This document shows positions 7,113-12,910 of a stretch of DNA of 23,137 nucleotides, piece by piece. The stretch lies in the NCBI GenBank assembly GCA_031283015.1, contig JAITCQ010000022.1, forward strand, positions 1 to 23,137, in the 5' to 3' direction. The DNA is from Candidatus Methanoplasma sp. (GTDB lineage Archaea > Thermoplasmatota > Thermoplasmata > Methanomassiliicoccales > Methanomethylophilaceae). The notes under the pieces are model-generated. The model searched no databases. It saw only the letters and a list, made by a program, of their open reading frames with translations, and was not told the origin of the DNA. Position numbers and translations under genes: made by a program. Every line of letters begins with the position of its first letter. Position 1 is the stretch's first letter.

Positions 7113-8659
7113 TAATATACGATACTACGCTGAGGGACGGCGCGCAGAGCGAGGGGGTGTCGTTCTCCTCCGAGGATGCGCTGGAGGTCCTGAAAAGACT
7201 TGACGAGTTCGGGATCGACTTCGTCGAGGGGGGATGGCCGGGATCCAACCCGAAAGTGGACGAGTTCTTCAGAGCGGCCGAAAGGGTGAAATTGAAACAC
7301 GCGAAACTCACCGCCTTCGGGAGCACCGGCAGGCCGGGGATCCCCGCGGAGGATGACGCCAATCTGAGGAACCTTGCGGCGTGTCCGGTGGAATGGTGTT
7401 GCATATTCGGCAAGAGCTGGGACTTCCAGGTCACGAACGCGTTGTGCATCCCTCTCGAGGACAATCTCTCCCTGATAAGGAACAGCGTCAGGTTCCTGAA
7501 GGATTCGGGGAAAAGGGTAATGTTCGACGCGGAACACTTCTTCGACGGGTACCTCTCCAACAGAGAATACGCGCTCAGCGCCCTTAAGGCGGCGGCGGAC
7601 GGAGGTGCGGAATGGCTGGTCCTGTGCGATACCAACGGGGGGGTCATGATGGACGACGTGGCCGGCGCAGTCGAGGACGTTCTCCTTTCGTTCGATGTCC
7701 CCATAGGGATACACTGCCATAACGATTCGGACCTGGCGGTGGCGAACTCACTCGTCGCCGTTGACAGAGGGGCGACCATGGTGCAGGGTACCATAAACGG
7801 GATAGGAGAGAGGTGCGGAAACGCGAACCTCTGCTCGATAATGGCCGACCTTGCGCTCAAGATGGAGTACGAACTTAACATAAAGGACATGGGCCAGCTT
7901 ACCGCGCTCTCTTCATTCGTTTCAGAGACGGCCAACCTGGCCCCCAGCCCGGGGATGCCTTATGTGGGAGAGAAGGCATTCGCTCACAAAGGGGGGATAC
8001 ACGTATCCGCGATCGCTAAGGACTCAAGAACATACGAGCACATAGCGCCCGAGACCGTGGGCAACAAGCGCAGGGTCCTGATATCGGACATGGCCGGAAG
8101 GGCCAGCATCTCCGAGAAACTGAAGGATTTCGGGATAGACGTGGGTTCGGACGAGAGCAAGGCCATCGTCGATAGGATCAAAGCTCTGGAAGCGGAGGGA
8201 TACCAATTCGAAGGCGCGGACGCCAGCTTCGAACTTCTCGTAAGAAGGTTCAGGGGAGAGATGGAGAGTCCGTTCAGGGTCACCGGGTTCAGGGTGTTCA
8301 TAGACAACGTGGGGGATAAGCTCACCTCGGAGGCCAGCGTCAAGGTCATGGACTCGAAAGGGACCGAAGAGCACACCGCCGCCAACGGCGACGGTCCGGT
8401 CAACGCCCTCGACAACGCCCTGAGGAAAGCGCTTTCCAAGCTGTTCCCGATAGCCGGCGACATAAGGCTCACGGATTACAAAGTGCGCGTACTGGACGAA
8501 AGGTCCGCCACGGCGGCGTCCGTACGCGTGCTCATAAGATCGACGGATGGGAAGCGCAGCTGGACCACCGTCGGGGTATCGGAGAACGTGATAGAGGCCA
8601 GCCTTGACGCGCTGGTCGACTCCATAGAATACGCCATATACAAGAACGCCGAGGGGTAA
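7097..8659 (+). CDS. cimA: (R)-citramalate synthase, long (TIGR00977-like) type
   Basis: Condenses pyruvate and acetyl-CoA to citramalate, the threonine-independent route to 2-oxobutyrate and isoleucine. The HMGL/TIM-barrel begins with YDTTLRDGAQSEG (residues 8-20), whose Arg and Asp are catalytic and metal-binding. The substrate motif FVEGGWPGSNPKVDEFF follows, and GIHCHNDSDLA near residue 205 supplies the metal-binding histidines. The C-terminal third is a LeuA-type regulatory domain (about residues 385-515). The GGWPGSNPKD-like motif and the 520-residue length point to the TIGR00977 citramalate synthase group rather than isopropylmalate or homocitrate synthase; exact substrate remains family inference. 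It overlaps hom by 16 bases and is followed 3 bases later by an ACT gene. Confidence 0.88.
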   Translation: MSESVIIYDTTLRDGAQSEGVSFSSEDALEVLKRLDEFGIDFVEGGWPGSNPKVDEFFRAAERVKLKHAKLTAFGSTGRPGIPAEDDANLRNLAACPVEWCCIFGKSWDFQVTNALCIPLEDNLSLIRNSVRFLKDSGKRVMFDAEHFFDGYLSNREYALSALKAAADGGAEWLVLCDTNGGVMMDDVAGAVEDVLLSFDVPIGIHCHNDSDLAVANSLVAVDRGATMVQGTINGIGERCGNANLCSIMADLALKMEYELNIKDMGQLTALSSFVSETANLAPSPGMPYVGEKAFAHKGGIHVSAIAKDSRTYEHIAPETVGNKRRVLISDMAGRASISEKLKDFGIDVGSDESKAIVDRIKALEAEGYQFEGADASFELLVRRFRGEMESPFRVTGFRVFIDNVGDKLTSEASVKVMDSKGTEEHTAANGDGPVNALDNALRKALSKLFPIAGDIRLTDYKVRVLDERSATAASVRVLIRSTDGKRSWTTVGVSENVIEASLDALVDSIEYAIYKNAEG

Positions 8660-8662
8660 AGA

Positions 8663-8935
8663 ATGAACAGAGTGATAGTTACGCTGGTGGGAAGGGACCA
8701 TACCGGCATCATCGCCGCGGTATGCACCTATTTCGCGGAGAACGGCATAAACATATTGGACATAAAGCAGACCACCGTCCAGGAATACATCAACATGATG
8801 ATGATCGTCGATCTGGAGAAATGCACCATGCAGTTCTCCGAGATCGTGAAGGGGTTAGATGAGGTCGGAAAGAAGGTGGGCTGCATCATAAAGGCCCAGC
8901 ACGAAGAGATCTTCGACATGATGCACAGGATCTGA
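8663..8935 (+). CDS. Small stand-alone ACT-domain protein (UPF0237-like)
   Basis: A 90-residue protein that is essentially one ACT domain. VIVTLVGRDHTGIIAAVCTYFAENGINILD is the classic strand-turn-helix with the ligand-site G-D-TGI turn, followed by TVQEYINMMMIVDLE. The ending, with a long helix (IVKGLDEVGKKVGCIIKAQ), matches the UPF0237 group. Members sit directly before UPF0210 genes in many bacteria and archaea, as here, where the next gene starts 9 bases downstream. It probably senses an amino acid, perhaps one made by this operon. The ligand is unknown. Confidence 0.88.
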   Translation: MNRVIVTLVGRDHTGIIAAVCTYFAENGINILDIKQTTVQEYINMMMIVDLEKCTMQFSEIVKGLDEVGKKVGCIIKAQHEEIFDMMHRI

Positions 8936-8944
8936 GGTGTCGAT

Positions 8945-10309
8945 ATGGTGGAGCTCAGCGAAGTGTTCGAGACGAGTTCGATGATCCGCGACGAGAACCT
9001 CGATGTCAGGACCATCACGATGGGGATCAACCTGCTGGACTGTATCGATTCGGAACTGAGCGTTCTCTGCGATAACATCCACAAAAAGATAACGACCTCC
9101 GCGAAGGACCTTGTCAGGGTCGGCGACGAGATAGGCTTGGATTTCGGGATCCCCGTGATCAACAAAAGGGTGGCCGTCACGCCCGTATCCCTTGTGGGAG
9201 CGTCCGCATGCGGAACAAGCGGCGATTTCGTGAGGATAGCGGAAACGATGGAGAAAGCCGCATGCAAGATCGGGGTCAATTTCATCGGAGGATACTCAGC
9301 GCTTGTGCAGAAAGGCATGACCGCCGCGGACCAGATGCTGATAAGGTCCATACCGGACGCCCTGTCCAGGACGGAGAGGGTATGCAGCTCTGTGAGCCTG
9401 GCCTCGACAAAGACCGGCATCGACATGGACGCCGTCAAGCTGATGGGTTCTGTGATAAAACAGACAGCGGAAGCAACGAAAGATCGAGACTCCATCGGCT
9501 GCGCAAAGCTTGTGGTGTTCTGTAATCCCGCGGACGACAACCCGTTCATGGCCGGTGCGTTCCACGGGGTGACCGAAACGGACAGCGTCATAAATGTGGG
9601 AGTGAGCGGACCGGGCGTGGTGAAGATGGCGATATCGAAAGTAAAGGGGGAGAATTTCGAGGTCCTTTGCGAAACGATCAAGAAGACGGCGTTCAAGGTC
9701 ACCAGGGTCGGACAGCTGGTGGCCAAGGAGGCGTCCGAACGGCTCGGTGTGCCTTTCGGCATAGTCGATCTTTCCCTGGCCCCTACCCCCGCGGTGGGCG
9801 ACAGCATAGCGGACATCATCCAAGAGATGGGTGTGGAGTACGCAGGCGCTCCGGGGACCACGGCGGCGGTGGCGATACTGAACGACCAAGTGAAGAAGGG
9901 CGGCGTGATGGCATCGTCATATGTGGGCGGGTTGAGCGGCGCGTTCATTCCGGTGTCCGAGGACAGATCGATGGCGTACGCCGCGGAGATCGGCGCCCTG
10001 AGCATAGAGAAACTGGAAGCGATGACCTGCGTCTGCTCGGTGGGATTGGATATGGTCCCGATCCCGGGAGACACAAGCGCGGAGACCATATCCGGGATCA
10101 TCGCCGACGAGATGGCGATCGGCATGATAAACCAAAAGACCACGGCGGTCAGATTGATACCGGTCGCGGGAAAGAAAGCGGGGGAGACGGCGGAGTTCGG
10201 CGGCCTCCTCGGCAGTTCTCGGATAATGCCCGTCAGCGTATACGGGTGCAAGGATTTTATCGACCGCGGCGGCAGGATCCCGGCGCCGATACACAGTTTC
10301 AAGAACTGA
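8945..10309 (+). CDS. UPF0210 (DUF711/PFL-like) protein
   Basis: A 454-residue protein of the UPF0210/DUF711 family, related in fold to pyruvate-formate-lyase-like enzymes but with unproven activity. Recognisable segments are LDVRTITMGINLLDC near the start, FIGGYSALVQKGMT, VNVGVSGPGVVKMAI in the middle, IVDLSLAPTPAVGDSIADI, and the C-terminal PIPGDTSAETISGIIADEMAIGM. Length is standard. It closes the five-gene operon and forms a conserved pair with the ACT gene upstream. The association with hom and cimA hints at a role in amino-acid metabolism, but that is only context. Confidence 0.9.
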   Translation: MVELSEVFETSSMIRDENLDVRTITMGINLLDCIDSELSVLCDNIHKKITTSAKDLVRVGDEIGLDFGIPVINKRVAVTPVSLVGASACGTSGDFVRIAETMEKAACKIGVNFIGGYSALVQKGMTAADQMLIRSIPDALSRTERVCSSVSLASTKTGIDMDAVKLMGSVIKQTAEATKDRDSIGCAKLVVFCNPADDNPFMAGAFHGVTETDSVINVGVSGPGVVKMAISKVKGENFEVLCETIKKTAFKVTRVGQLVAKEASERLGVPFGIVDLSLAPTPAVGDSIADIIQEMGVEYAGAPGTTAAVAILNDQVKKGGVMASSYVGGLSGAFIPVSEDRSMAYAAEIGALSIEKLEAMTCVCSVGLDMVPIPGDTSAETISGIIADEMAIGMINQKTTAVRLIPVAGKKAGETAEFGGLLGSSRIMPVSVYGCKDFIDRGGRIPAPIHSFKN

Positions 10310-10321
10310 TCGGGCGCAATC

Positions 10322-10340
10322 TATTATACATGCAACACCG
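10322..10340 (+). promoter_or_regulatory. Promoter of the 32-residue membrane peptide (shared promoter type)
   Basis: TATTATACATGCAACACC lies 33 bases before the GTG start at 10355. The TATA core and the following TGCAACAC closely match the box at 11236-11250 and more loosely the one at 10658-10670, at almost the same distance from their starts. Confidence 0.5.
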
Positions 10341-10354
10341 TTTTCTGTCTCGAG

Positions 10355-10453
10355 GTGACTAATATCAAGATCGTATATGTAGCAGCAATCGGAATAATCG
10401 TCGTAGTCGTGCTGATCTTGCTTGCACTCGTCTTAGCCGGGTTCCTCTTCTAA
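10355..10453 (+). CDS. Putative 32-residue single-helix membrane peptide
   Basis: A GTG-initiated frame of 33 codons reads roughly VTNIKIVYVAAIG followed by an unbroken hydrophobic helix ending LVLAGFLF and TAA. It is too short for routine gene calling. Support comes from the strongly hydrophobic composition, a TATA box at the same spacing as the two genes downstream, and a hairpin after it (GCCGCCC-N6-GGGCGGC, 10522-10541). No convincing ribosome site is present, so the transcript may be nearly leaderless. The helix resembles the N-terminal anchors of the next two genes. Function is unknown. Confidence 0.4.
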   Translation: MTNIKIVYVAAIGIIVVVVLILLALVLAGFLF

Positions 10454-10521
10454 GACGGTCGTATGGCGTTAGACGGCGGGGGCAGCTGTTGTCTGAAAAG
10501 AGGATCGATCGGATCTGGTAA

Positions 10522-10541
10522 GCCGCCCCGTGACGGGCGGC
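10522..10541 (+). terminator. GC-rich hairpin after the small membrane peptide
   Basis: GCCGCCC-N6-GGGCGGC gives a perfect 7-bp stem 69 bases after the stop codon, followed by ATTGCTCTTA. The rest of 10454-10650 shows nothing else recognisable. Confidence 0.4.
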
Positions 10542-10655
10542 ATTGCTCTTAGCGTAGGGCATCCCATACATGCAGTCCAAGCCGCATATCTGGAATGATT
10601 TGCCGTGGGGCGTTATCCCCGCGACAGACGGCCAAACCTCCCGGGAGACAATTTA

Positions 10656-10670
10656 CCTATATACGTAACG
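10656..10670 (+). promoter_or_regulatory. Promoter of surface protein paralogue 1
   Basis: CCTATATACGTAACG, 36-40 bases before the ATG at 10696, resembles the promoters of both neighbouring small genes. A strong ribosome site AGAGGAGAT lies at 10683-10691. Confidence 0.55.
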
Positions 10671-10695
10671 CCTGTTATCGCGCAGAGGAGATAAA

Positions 10696-11130
10696 ATGGT
10701 ACAAACCAAATACCTGGTGGTGTTGGCGATCGCAACCGCCGCAGCAGTGGTGGTCGTCGCGGTCTTTGCATCGGGCATCCTTTCAAAAGACAACGAGAAG
10801 GCTGCAGAAGAACATGAAAGCGACGATATCAAAATTACTTTGACCATCAACGGTCCGATCACATCTGTCACTCATAACGGTGTGAATATCTCGTCGGGCG
10901 TTCCGTTCTATGTGCCCGAAAGCGAGAACTGCGTCAGCCTTCAGACGAAGATGCCTTCGGCGGGATATATCACATTAAAGTATTGGTCCGAACTTAATCC
11001 CGGCATTTCGACCACCTATTCGGGGGAATCGGATGGGCCTGTGACATTCAATGCAGATATAAACAGAGATATCCACTCAGGAAATATTGTGGGAGAGATC
11101 ACTTTCGAACCGGGCTCCATCCATGCATGA
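10696..11130 (+). CDS. Small N-anchored surface protein, paralogue 1
   Basis: A 144-residue protein, not recognised as any named family. Residues 6-29 form a hydrophobic anchor (YLVVLAIATAAAVVVVAVFA). A charged linker (KDNEKAAEEHESDD) follows, then a likely all-beta domain outside the cell. It is clearly homologous to the next gene: KITLTI...NG then VPFYV in both, and GEITFEPGS here against GSVTFEEPS there. It has a good ribosome site (AGAGGAGAT) and TATA box. A large imperfect hairpin (ACCGGCTTTG ... CAAAGCTGGT, about 11130-11165) follows the stop. Function could be a small cell-surface or adhesin-like protein; this is unproven. Confidence 0.8.
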   Translation: MVQTKYLVVLAIATAAAVVVVAVFASGILSKDNEKAAEEHESDDIKITLTINGPITSVTHNGVNISSGVPFYVPESENCVSLQTKMPSAGYITLKYWSELNPGISTTYSGESDGPVTFNADINRDIHSGNIVGEITFEPGSIHA

Positions 11131-11165
11131 CCGGCTTTGACGGCGTAGCCGCCGCCAAAGCTGGT
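11130..11165 (+). terminator. Imperfect long hairpin between the surface-protein paralogues
   Basis: ACCGGCTTTGACGGCG and CGCCGCCAAAGCTGGT pair with one or two mismatches around a 4-base loop, immediately after the stop of paralogue 1. A T-run (ATTTTTTG) lies further downstream at about 11208-11215, after a second small CGGTG-N6-CACCG stem. Confidence 0.5.
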
Positions 11166-11233
11166 TTGGACCTGACCGAACCCTTTTCGGTGCCGCCACA
11201 CCGCCATTTTTTGTATGTCCCGGGCGTAACCTA

Positions 11234-11250
11234 CCTATATCTGCAACACA
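11234..11250 (+). promoter_or_regulatory. Promoter of surface protein paralogue 2
   Basis: CCTATATCTGCAACACA, 36 bases before the ATG at 11272, shares TATA and TGCAACAC with the promoter at 10322 and the TATA spacing with that at 10656. Each gene of the trio therefore has its own similar promoter. Confidence 0.55.
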
Positions 11251-11271
11251 TGCTACGTGCAGGGAAAACAA

Positions 11272-11676
11272 ATGGCCAAAGACATATACCTTATAGCGCT
11301 GGCGGTTGCCGCCGGGGCCGCGCTGTTCTTTGTCGGGGTGTACGCATTGGAAGACTCATCCGACGATAGAGAGGACAGGGAAGCAGACGGAACGGTCAAG
11401 ATAACTTTGACGATACAGGCGGGGCTTGAGGTCAGATATAACGGCGAGCTGCTCGCGTCGGAAGTTCCGTTCTACGTGTCCGGCGACGCCGAACTGTCGA
11501 TAACGCTGCAGGATACGGGCAGTTTCACTCTGAATTATACTGATTCGGGAACAGGCGGAGACGGCAAATGCGAAGGATTCGGATATCAAGGGGATGTGCT
11601 GTCGGCGACCATAACCGTGTCTTCGGAATTATCGGGAGACATAACGGGAAGCGTCACTTTCGAAGAACCCAGCTAA
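11272..11676 (+). CDS. Small N-anchored surface protein, paralogue 2
   Basis: A 134-residue protein with an N-terminal anchor (IYLIALAVAAGAALFFVGVYAL), an acidic linker (EDSSDDREDREADG) and a predicted beta-rich outer domain. It is a diverged tandem copy of the preceding gene: KITLTIQAG...RYNGELLASEVPFYV aligns with KITLTINGP...THNGVNISSGVPFYV, and the C-termini also match. ATG 11272 is chosen because AGGG lies about 8 bases upstream and the TATA box is correctly placed; an in-frame GTG at 11257 is less likely. A strong hairpin and T-run follow the stop. Family and function are unknown. Confidence 0.8.
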   Translation: MAKDIYLIALAVAAGAALFFVGVYALEDSSDDREDREADGTVKITLTIQAGLEVRYNGELLASEVPFYVSGDAELSITLQDTGSFTLNYTDSGTGGDGKCEGFGYQGDVLSATITVSSELSGDITGSVTFEEPS

Positions 11677-11683
11677 ACGCCTT

Positions 11684-11709
11684 AGGGGCGGTACGCCCCG
11701 CTGTTTTTT
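11684..11709 (+). terminator. Hairpin-T-run terminator after paralogue 2
   Basis: GGGGCG-GTA-CGCCCC followed by GCTG and six Ts, 8 bases after the stop codon. It has the form of an intrinsic terminator. Confidence 0.75.
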
Positions 11710-11801
11710 ACATAGTGATATCGCACAAAATTGCCGTAAAGAGAAAGAATGGAGAAGATTGCGCCGAACGCAGTTTGAAAGAATCGGCAGGTTACGCAAG
11801 G

Positions 11802-11968
11802 TGGGAGCAGAGGGATTTGAACCCCCGTCAGCGGGTTTCCACCACGGAGGGAGCTACCCTCCGCGAATTATGAGTCATCGCTCCAGTTAGTCATCAACTG
11901 TCAGCAAGCTCTTCTAATCACGCTCGATAACTGGAGCCCGCCAGTCTGCCAGGTTAGCCTATACTCCC
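11802..11968 (-). tRNA. tRNA-Trp(CCA) with a 94-base intron
   Basis: The acceptor strands GGGAGTA (5', at 11968) and TGCTCCC pair, with discriminator A at 11802; CCA is not encoded. The anticodon stem GCGGG/CCCGC closes the loop CTCCAGA, which gives anticodon CCA, and GGGGG-TTCAAAT-CCCTC forms the T-arm. The exons are 11931-11968 (38 bases) and 11802-11836 (35 bases). The intron, 11837-11930, follows base 37, the canonical archaeal position, and holds a box C/D RNA plus a strong GGAGGG hairpin. The D-stem is weak, with one C-A mismatch. It lies 18 bases after eL41 on the same strand and may be co-transcribed with it. Confidence 0.93.
11871..11930 (-). ncRNA. Box C/D guide RNA within the tRNA-Trp intron
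   Basis: Read on the minus strand, the intron shows C box GTGATTA (11915-11921), D' box CTGA (11901-11904), C' box TTGATGA (11891-11897) and a D box variant ATGA (11875-11878). The D'-C' spacer is 3 bases and the C'-D interval is 12 bases, normal for archaeal C/D RNAs. Terminal sequences TTAT-C-GAG and CTCATAA can pair. The guide before box D, CTGGAGC, is complementary to GCTCCAG of the tRNA's own anticodon loop, and the fifth base before the D box pairs with C34. That predicts 2'-O-methylation of C34, as known for the haloarchaeal tRNA-Trp intron. The guide before D' has no match in this tRNA. Confidence 0.8.
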
Positions 11969-11986
11969 TTGGTGTCACTGTGAGGA

Positions 11987-12094
11987 TCATTTCTTGCGTA
12001 ACTTTGCCGCTCTCTTTCTTCTTCTCATTTTCTTCTTGCGCCATTTCCAACGCTGATTTCCGCGTTTTTTCCAGGCGCGTGAGCTTCTTTTCAT
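11987..12094 (-). CDS. rpl41e: Ribosomal protein eL41
   Basis: A 35-residue, extremely basic protein of the large ribosomal subunit. It begins MKRSSRAWKKRG, and its core QRWKWRKKKMRRRKRAAK matches the eL41 pattern (RWKW-KK-RR-KR). It is a single long helix in known ribosomes. The ATG at 12094 follows AGAGGAAATAG, a good ribosome site, and the gene ends in TGA at 11987-11989. Of its 35 residues 10 are Arg and 3 are Trp. It sits between tRNA-Arg(UCU) and tRNA-Trp on the same strand, an arrangement that suggests one transcript. It is short enough to be missed by most gene callers. Confidence 0.9.
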   Translation of the reverse strand: MKRSSRAWKKRGNQRWKWRKKKMRRRKRAAKLRKK

Positions 12095-12141
12095 GCTATT
12101 TCCTCTTCACGGATGACTCATCACCGCAGTGATGCATCCTT

Positions 12142-12243
12142 TGGCGGGCCCGTCGGGACTTTCGGTCCCCTCGTCAGGAACTTTCGAACCCGAGGCGTCT
12201 GGCTTAGAAGGCCAGCGCTATATCCTGGCTAAGCCACGGGCCC
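12142..12243 (-). tRNA. tRNA-Arg(UCU) with a 24-base T-loop intron
   Basis: Acceptor GGGCCCG (5' end at 12243) pairs with CGGGCCC, then discriminator G and an encoded CCA (12142-12144). The anticodon arm CTGGC-CTTCTAA-GCCAG gives UCU. The T-stem halves TCGGG (12189-12193) and CCCGA (12153-12157) pair, but the T-loop TTCGAA is interrupted before its last base by 24 bases, 12159-12182. Removing them restores a normal TTCGAAT loop. The insert folds as GTTCC/GGGAC around a small loop. CGAAAGT repeats at both edges, so the exact splice point could shift by a few bases. Introns at position 59/60 are non-canonical and uncommon in Euryarchaeota. Confidence 0.92.
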
Positions 12244-12297
12244 CGCCAACCTCCATCGTCTACTATCATTTAAAGCTTTACATGTGGTTTTGATCTT

Positions 12298-12867
12298 TTA
12301 CTTGCCGCCTGTCACGAAATCATACAGCGACCCGTACCCATAGAACATGAGTAGGGATTCGACTATACAGATCAGAGCCAGCACGAGCAGGAGCGGCCAC
12401 CAGTTGAACAGCTTTCCGAATAATTTGAAGATCGCTTCGGCAAAGCTCATGATCATGAACGCCACCGCGCCGATCACGAACGCGACTATTACCCTCACCC
12501 AGCCCGTTGCGAGGAAATCCAGGTCTGTGCCCGCCAGGCCGCCGAGGAAGAGGTAAACTAGAACCATGATCAGCAATGCCCCGATCACCGCGAAATGGAC
12601 CTCCCGGAACGGCCTTATCACAAGCGTGAAGCCGGTAACCGCTATCACAACCGCGGGGAACAGTTCCCATTCGGTATACGTGGAGACGCTAAGGAATATC
12701 ATAAGGGCGCCGAACACGACCCCCAACGCCATGAACACCTTGTACATAGTCGAGTGCTTGTCTTTGAGATAGGCGTAAACGATCAGCAGCGCGATCACGC
12801 CGCCTACGAACAGCACCACCTCGGGAATATTCGCCGAAATGAAATCGGTTATAGATTCAATACCCAT
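12298..12867 (-). CDS. Multi-helix membrane protein of unknown function
   Basis: A 189-residue hydrophobic protein with about six membrane helices: VVLFVGGVIALLIVYAYL, then VFMALGVVFGALMIFLSV, LFPAVVIAVTGFTLVI, FAVIGALLIMVLVYLFL, VIVAFVIGAVAFMIMSFA and WWPLLLVLALICIVESLL. Loops are short, and there is a conserved-looking RPFREVHF after helix 3. AAAGGAT lies upstream of the ATG at 12867. I do not recognise a family. The gene lies between the tRNA cluster and the STAND gene on the same strand, with about 40 bases separating it from the latter, so it could be its last operon partner; composition is closer to the host than to the STAND gene. Confidence 0.75.
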   Translation of the reverse strand: MGIESITDFISANIPEVVLFVGGVIALLIVYAYLKDKHSTMYKVFMALGVVFGALMIFLSVSTYTEWELFPAVVIAVTGFTLVIRPFREVHFAVIGALLIMVLVYLFLGGLAGTDLDFLATGWVRVIVAFVIGAVAFMIMSFAEAIFKLFGKLFNWWPLLLVLALICIVESLLMFYGYGSLYDFVTGGK

Positions 12868-12910
12868 GATTTGAGATATCCTTTAAACCATATAATAATG
12901 ACCGCATACG

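Noticed and set aside
8728..10302. A 524-codon minus-strand frame
   Set aside because: It is the antisense of the UPF0210 and ACT genes, both of which have strong family matches on the plus strand.
11127..11369. An 80-codon plus-strand frame between the surface-protein paralogues
   Set aside because: It spans a hairpin and the promoter of the next gene and overlaps that gene out of frame.
12095..12141. Box C/D RNA between tRNA-Arg and eL41
   Set aside because: A GTGATGA box is present on the minus strand, but no D box, C' box or terminal stem accompanies it.
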